NCBI GenBank assembly: GCA_041687115.1
Contig: JAWLCP010000001.1
Coordinates: 1-64,000 of the forward strand
Reading direction: 5' to 3'
DNA: 64,000 nucleotides
DNA from: SKLM01 sp041687115
GTDB taxonomy: Bacteria; Chloroflexota; Anaerolineae; B4-G1
Part shown: piece after piece, positions 62,227-64,000 of the stretch
Layout: every line of letters starts with the position of its first letter
Position numbering within the stretch: the stretch's first letter is position 1
The notes under the pieces: generated by a model
Told to the model about the DNA's origin: nothing
What the model saw: the letters and a program-made list of their open reading frames with translations, nothing else
The model's database searches: none
Position numbers and translations under genes: made by a program

Positions 62227-63392
62227 TCTCCTGCAAGTATCTCTTGCGCTGCTGCAAGGCCCGTGCCCTGCTCGAACTTGTACCCGGCCTTGAGCAGCCC
62301 CTGCTCCAAGGCACCGATTGTCGCTCGCACGTCCGAGCCATCTACGACGCCCATATGACCAATGCGGAAGTAGCGGTCCTTGATCTCCGGATGAAGGCCT
62401 CCCGCAAGAATGACACCCGCCTCATTGACGTGGCGCAGCAGCGAACGATCGACGCCGTCAGGGAAGTAGGGCGCGGTCAGCGTGTGCGCTGCCTGGTCCG
62501 GACTCACCGGGACCTGTGCCATCCCCAGCGCTGTGACCGCAGCTTTGATCGTCCGGCTGATCCTTCGATGGCGCTCGAGACGCACGTCCAGCCCCTCGTC
62601 CAGGATCTGCTGCAGGCTAACGTTGAGTGCCCAGATCAGGTTGACGGGCGGGGTGCCGAAGTAGCCAGGCTTCCGGGCCTCGTATGCCTCCATAACCGGT
62701 AGCCATTTCGTCCAGTCTGCGTAGTAGTTGACCACCGGTGCCTTCCGTTTCCGAAAAGCCTCAATGGCGCGTGGCCCGGCCATTACCAGAGCTAGCCCTG
62801 GCGGCACGCCGATGGCTTTCTGCGAGGCGGTGAGGGCCAGGTCCACGCCCCACTCTTCCTGAAGCAGCGTCTCTCCGGCTACCGAACAGACCCCGTCGAC
62901 CACAACGAGCGCCCCGTAATCGCGACCGAGCGCGGCCAGCGCCTTCACGTCCGCCGCGACAGCCGTCGAGGTGTCGACATGGGTGATCGTCATTATCTGG
63001 TAGCTGCTCTTCCTGAGCACCCCCTCGACTTCGTCTATGCCTGGCGCGTCGCCGACGACCGAGGCACGCACGTGGGTTACGTCGGCACCGTAACGCTCCA
63101 GAATCTCCCCAAAGCGATCTCCGAAGACACCGTGGTTGATTACCAGGGCCTTGTCGCCCGGTTCGATTAAGTTGGCGGCGGCCATGTCCATCGCCAGAGT
63201 GCCGGAACCGGCGACCACGAACGGCTGTCCGCGAGGAGCGAAGAAGACTCGGCGCAGCCTCTCCAGCGCTGCGCCGAAGACCTCTATGAAGTCCGGAGCC
63301 ACGTGGCTCGTCGTAGCCATCCCCATTGCCCGAAGCACCTCCGGGGCAAACTCGATAGGACCGGGGATCATGAGCAGTCTTCTGTCTTTCAT
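62223..63392 (-). CDS. Class V PLP-dependent aminotransferase (AGAT-like)
   Basis: A 389-residue enzyme. LLMIPGPIEFAPEVLRAMG, VVAGSGTLAMDMA, VDGVCSVAGE and TASQKAIGVPPGL (PLP lysine near residue 193) match serine-pyruvate/alanine-glyoxylate aminotransferases. It moves an amino group to a small oxoacid; the substrate is not decided. The Met at 63392 is chosen (AGGA upstream); a Met ten codons earlier lacks a ribosome site. It is the first gene of a three-gene string with a sulfotransferase and a glycosyltransferase, so it could supply an amino building block for a surface lipid or glycan. Confidence 0.88.
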   Translation of the reverse strand: MKDRRLLMIPGPIEFAPEVLRAMGMATTSHVAPDFIEVFGAALERLRRVFFAPRGQPFVVAGSGTLAMDMAAANLIEPGDKALVINHGVFGDRFGEILERYGADVTHVRASVVGDAPGIDEVEGVLRKSSYQIMTITHVDTSTAVAADVKALAALGRDYGALVVVDGVCSVAGETLLQEEWGVDLALTASQKAIGVPPGLALVMAGPRAIEAFRKRKAPVVNYYADWTKWLPVMEAYEARKPGYFGTPPVNLIWALNVSLQQILDEGLDVRLERHRRISRTIKAAVTALGMAQVPVSPDQAAHTLTAPYFPDGVDRSLLRHVNEAGVILAGGLHPEIKDRYFRIGHMGVVDGSDVRATIGALEQGLLKAGYKFEQGTGLAAAQEILAGE

Positions 63393-63645
63393 CGTCTTGC
63401 CGTCCTTGCTGCGCGAGATCATCGACTTGTGTATCGGATAGTGTAACCCATTGGGGACAAATGTTCAAGTGATCTATCATCGTGCTGTTCAGAGGCAATC
63501 GGTCTTCGATTTCCTCAATCCTTCCAGCCATGTGCCCGGACCGGTCAAGCTCTCGCGGCACCAGCAGCAGAGACCAGGCCGCTCGGCGCAACGGAGAGCA
63601 GATCTGTGGCGCAGGGCAACTCATCTCATCTGGAACCGAGTCGCA
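63393..63645. other. Intergenic stretch upstream of the aminotransferase
   Basis: No credible gene, RNA or repeat was seen between the aminotransferase start and the plus-strand promoter at 63646. A minus-strand -10 for the aminotransferase was not identified. Confidence 0.4.
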
Positions 63646-63674
63646 TTGCGTGCCAGCCGACAACCTGGTACAAT
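63646..63674 (+). promoter_or_regulatory. Promoter TTGCGT-N17-TGGTACAAT
   Basis: TTGCGT at 63646-63651, 17-base spacer, TACAAT at 63669-63674 with TG one base before. Transcription should begin near 63681, two bases before a terminator hairpin. Confidence 0.65.
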
Positions 63675-63682
63675 CTGTCCAG

Positions 63683-63710
63683 AACGCCGGATATTCGGCG
63701 TTGTTTTTTT
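63683..63710 (+). terminator. Intrinsic terminator right after the promoter
   Basis: AACGCCG and CGGCGTT form a 7-bp stem with a GATATT loop, followed by GTTTTTTT. It is the only hairpin in the window with a full T-run. No gene lies between the promoter and this site, so it may be an attenuator for the gene at 63882. Confidence 0.8.
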
Positions 63711-63881
63711 GTAACTGTAGGTGCTGCCGCCGTCCTGCCTGTTCGGACCGGGTCAGGCCATACCGTAGCGCGAACGAGGTAGCCGGACGTGCACGAGCAG
63801 CATCCTTCGATCTCAAGATAAGGGCGAACCGTGGCAGGCTGCTGATCAAGCAGACTTATCATCAGGAAGGATCACAGAATT

Positions 63882-64000
63882 GATGACTCCGCTCGTTGAG
63901 GGCTTCTCTCCGGAGAGCTGCCCGTTGGAGCAGCTCGTCGCGCTGCAGAACATCCTGCGCCGCCGAGCCTATCGGCGGTTGACGCAGGCCTTTGAGGCGG
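63882..64000 (+). CDS. Unrecognised protein, 3' end beyond the window
   Basis: Only the first 39 residues are visible (MTPLVEGFSPESCPLEQLVA, then a basic Arg-rich segment). AGGAAGG stands before the ATG; a TTG directly precedes it in frame. The frame stays open to the window edge. Nothing in it is recognisable. Upstream are 171 bases of leader after the terminator at 63683-63710. Confidence 0.55.

Noticed and set aside
62761..63849. A 362-codon minus-strand frame overlapping the aminotransferase
   Set aside because: Most of it is the aminotransferase gene read in another frame, ending in Arg/Gly-rich sequence.
1..64000. CRISPR arrays, insertion sequences, prophage or integrase genes
   Set aside because: No regularly spaced repeats of CRISPR length, no transposase, integrase or Cas motifs were seen.

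Overview
The window reads as chromosomal DNA of a GC-rich, probably anaerobic bacterium. An affiliation with Chloroflexota (Anaerolineae-like) is inferred from the mixture of genes, not proven. The evidence is a run of very large GT-C/DUF2142 membrane proteins with beta-sandwich tails, a four-subunit 2-oxoacid:ferredoxin oxidoreductase, SelB, the MEMO/AMMECR1 pair, a TP-rich DUF3048 lipoprotein, and Feo iron uptake. Coding density is high. Many neighbouring genes overlap by 1-11 bases, and several clear housekeeping genes (priA, rarA, rplI, rimO, gyrA, tRNA-Leu, tRNA-Cys) anchor the region.

Layout. From 1 to 13.0 kb lies a surface-polysaccharide block: four DUF2142-type membrane proteins and one GT39-type protein, overlapping ATGA/GTGA head to tail, then an O-antigen-ligase-like polymerase. 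From 13.3 to 17.7 kb come an M50 site-2-type protease, an HD phosphohydrolase, a TyrA-like dehydrogenase with a damaged nucleotide loop, a GT4 glycosyltransferase and an ABC-2 polysaccharide-export permease without its ATPase. From 17.8 to 25.1 kb are priA, a coiled-coil protein, selB and (reverse) rarA. From 25.5 to 30.6 kb are the MEMO/AMMECR1 pair, a DUF3048 lipoprotein and a protein resembling a DNA methyltransferase with altered catalytic motifs. A 0.77-kb stretch with a strong promoter but no convincing gene precedes the 2-oxoacid oxidoreductase operon (31.4-34.1 kb), which ends in a terminator. Next is an iron block fur-feoA-feoB-yibE/F-feoC (34.4-38.8 kb) with a Fur-box-like palindrome at its start, then alanine dehydrogenase and a CoA-transferase (39.2-41.6 kb).

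From 41.7 kb on, nearly everything is on the minus strand: rimO, a RodZ-like protein, rplI, two tRNAs, an acyl-CoA dehydrogenase/oxidoreductase/membrane-protein operon, a DUF2079 protein with the same beta-sandwich tail as the first block, an AlbA_2 regulator, gyrA, a GT39 protein, a pair of overlapping UvrD-family helicase genes in which one partner has a degenerate DExx box, and an operon of class V aminotransferase, sulfotransferase and membrane-anchored GT4. The right edge has a promoter that runs straight into an intrinsic terminator, followed by the start of an unrecognised plus-strand gene.

Themes. (1) Cell-surface glycan assembly occurs at both ends, tied together by a repeated beta-sandwich module (about 12 copies in 6 proteins). 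(2) Anaerobic ferredoxin-linked 2-oxoacid and amino-acid metabolism sits beside iron uptake. (3) Promoters repeatedly use an extended -10 (TGnTATAAT). The most novel-looking items are the helicase/pseudo-helicase pair, the methyltransferase-like protein, the repeated tail module, the helically phased TTGGGATA repeats at 49.3 kb and the promoter-terminator unit at 63.7 kb.
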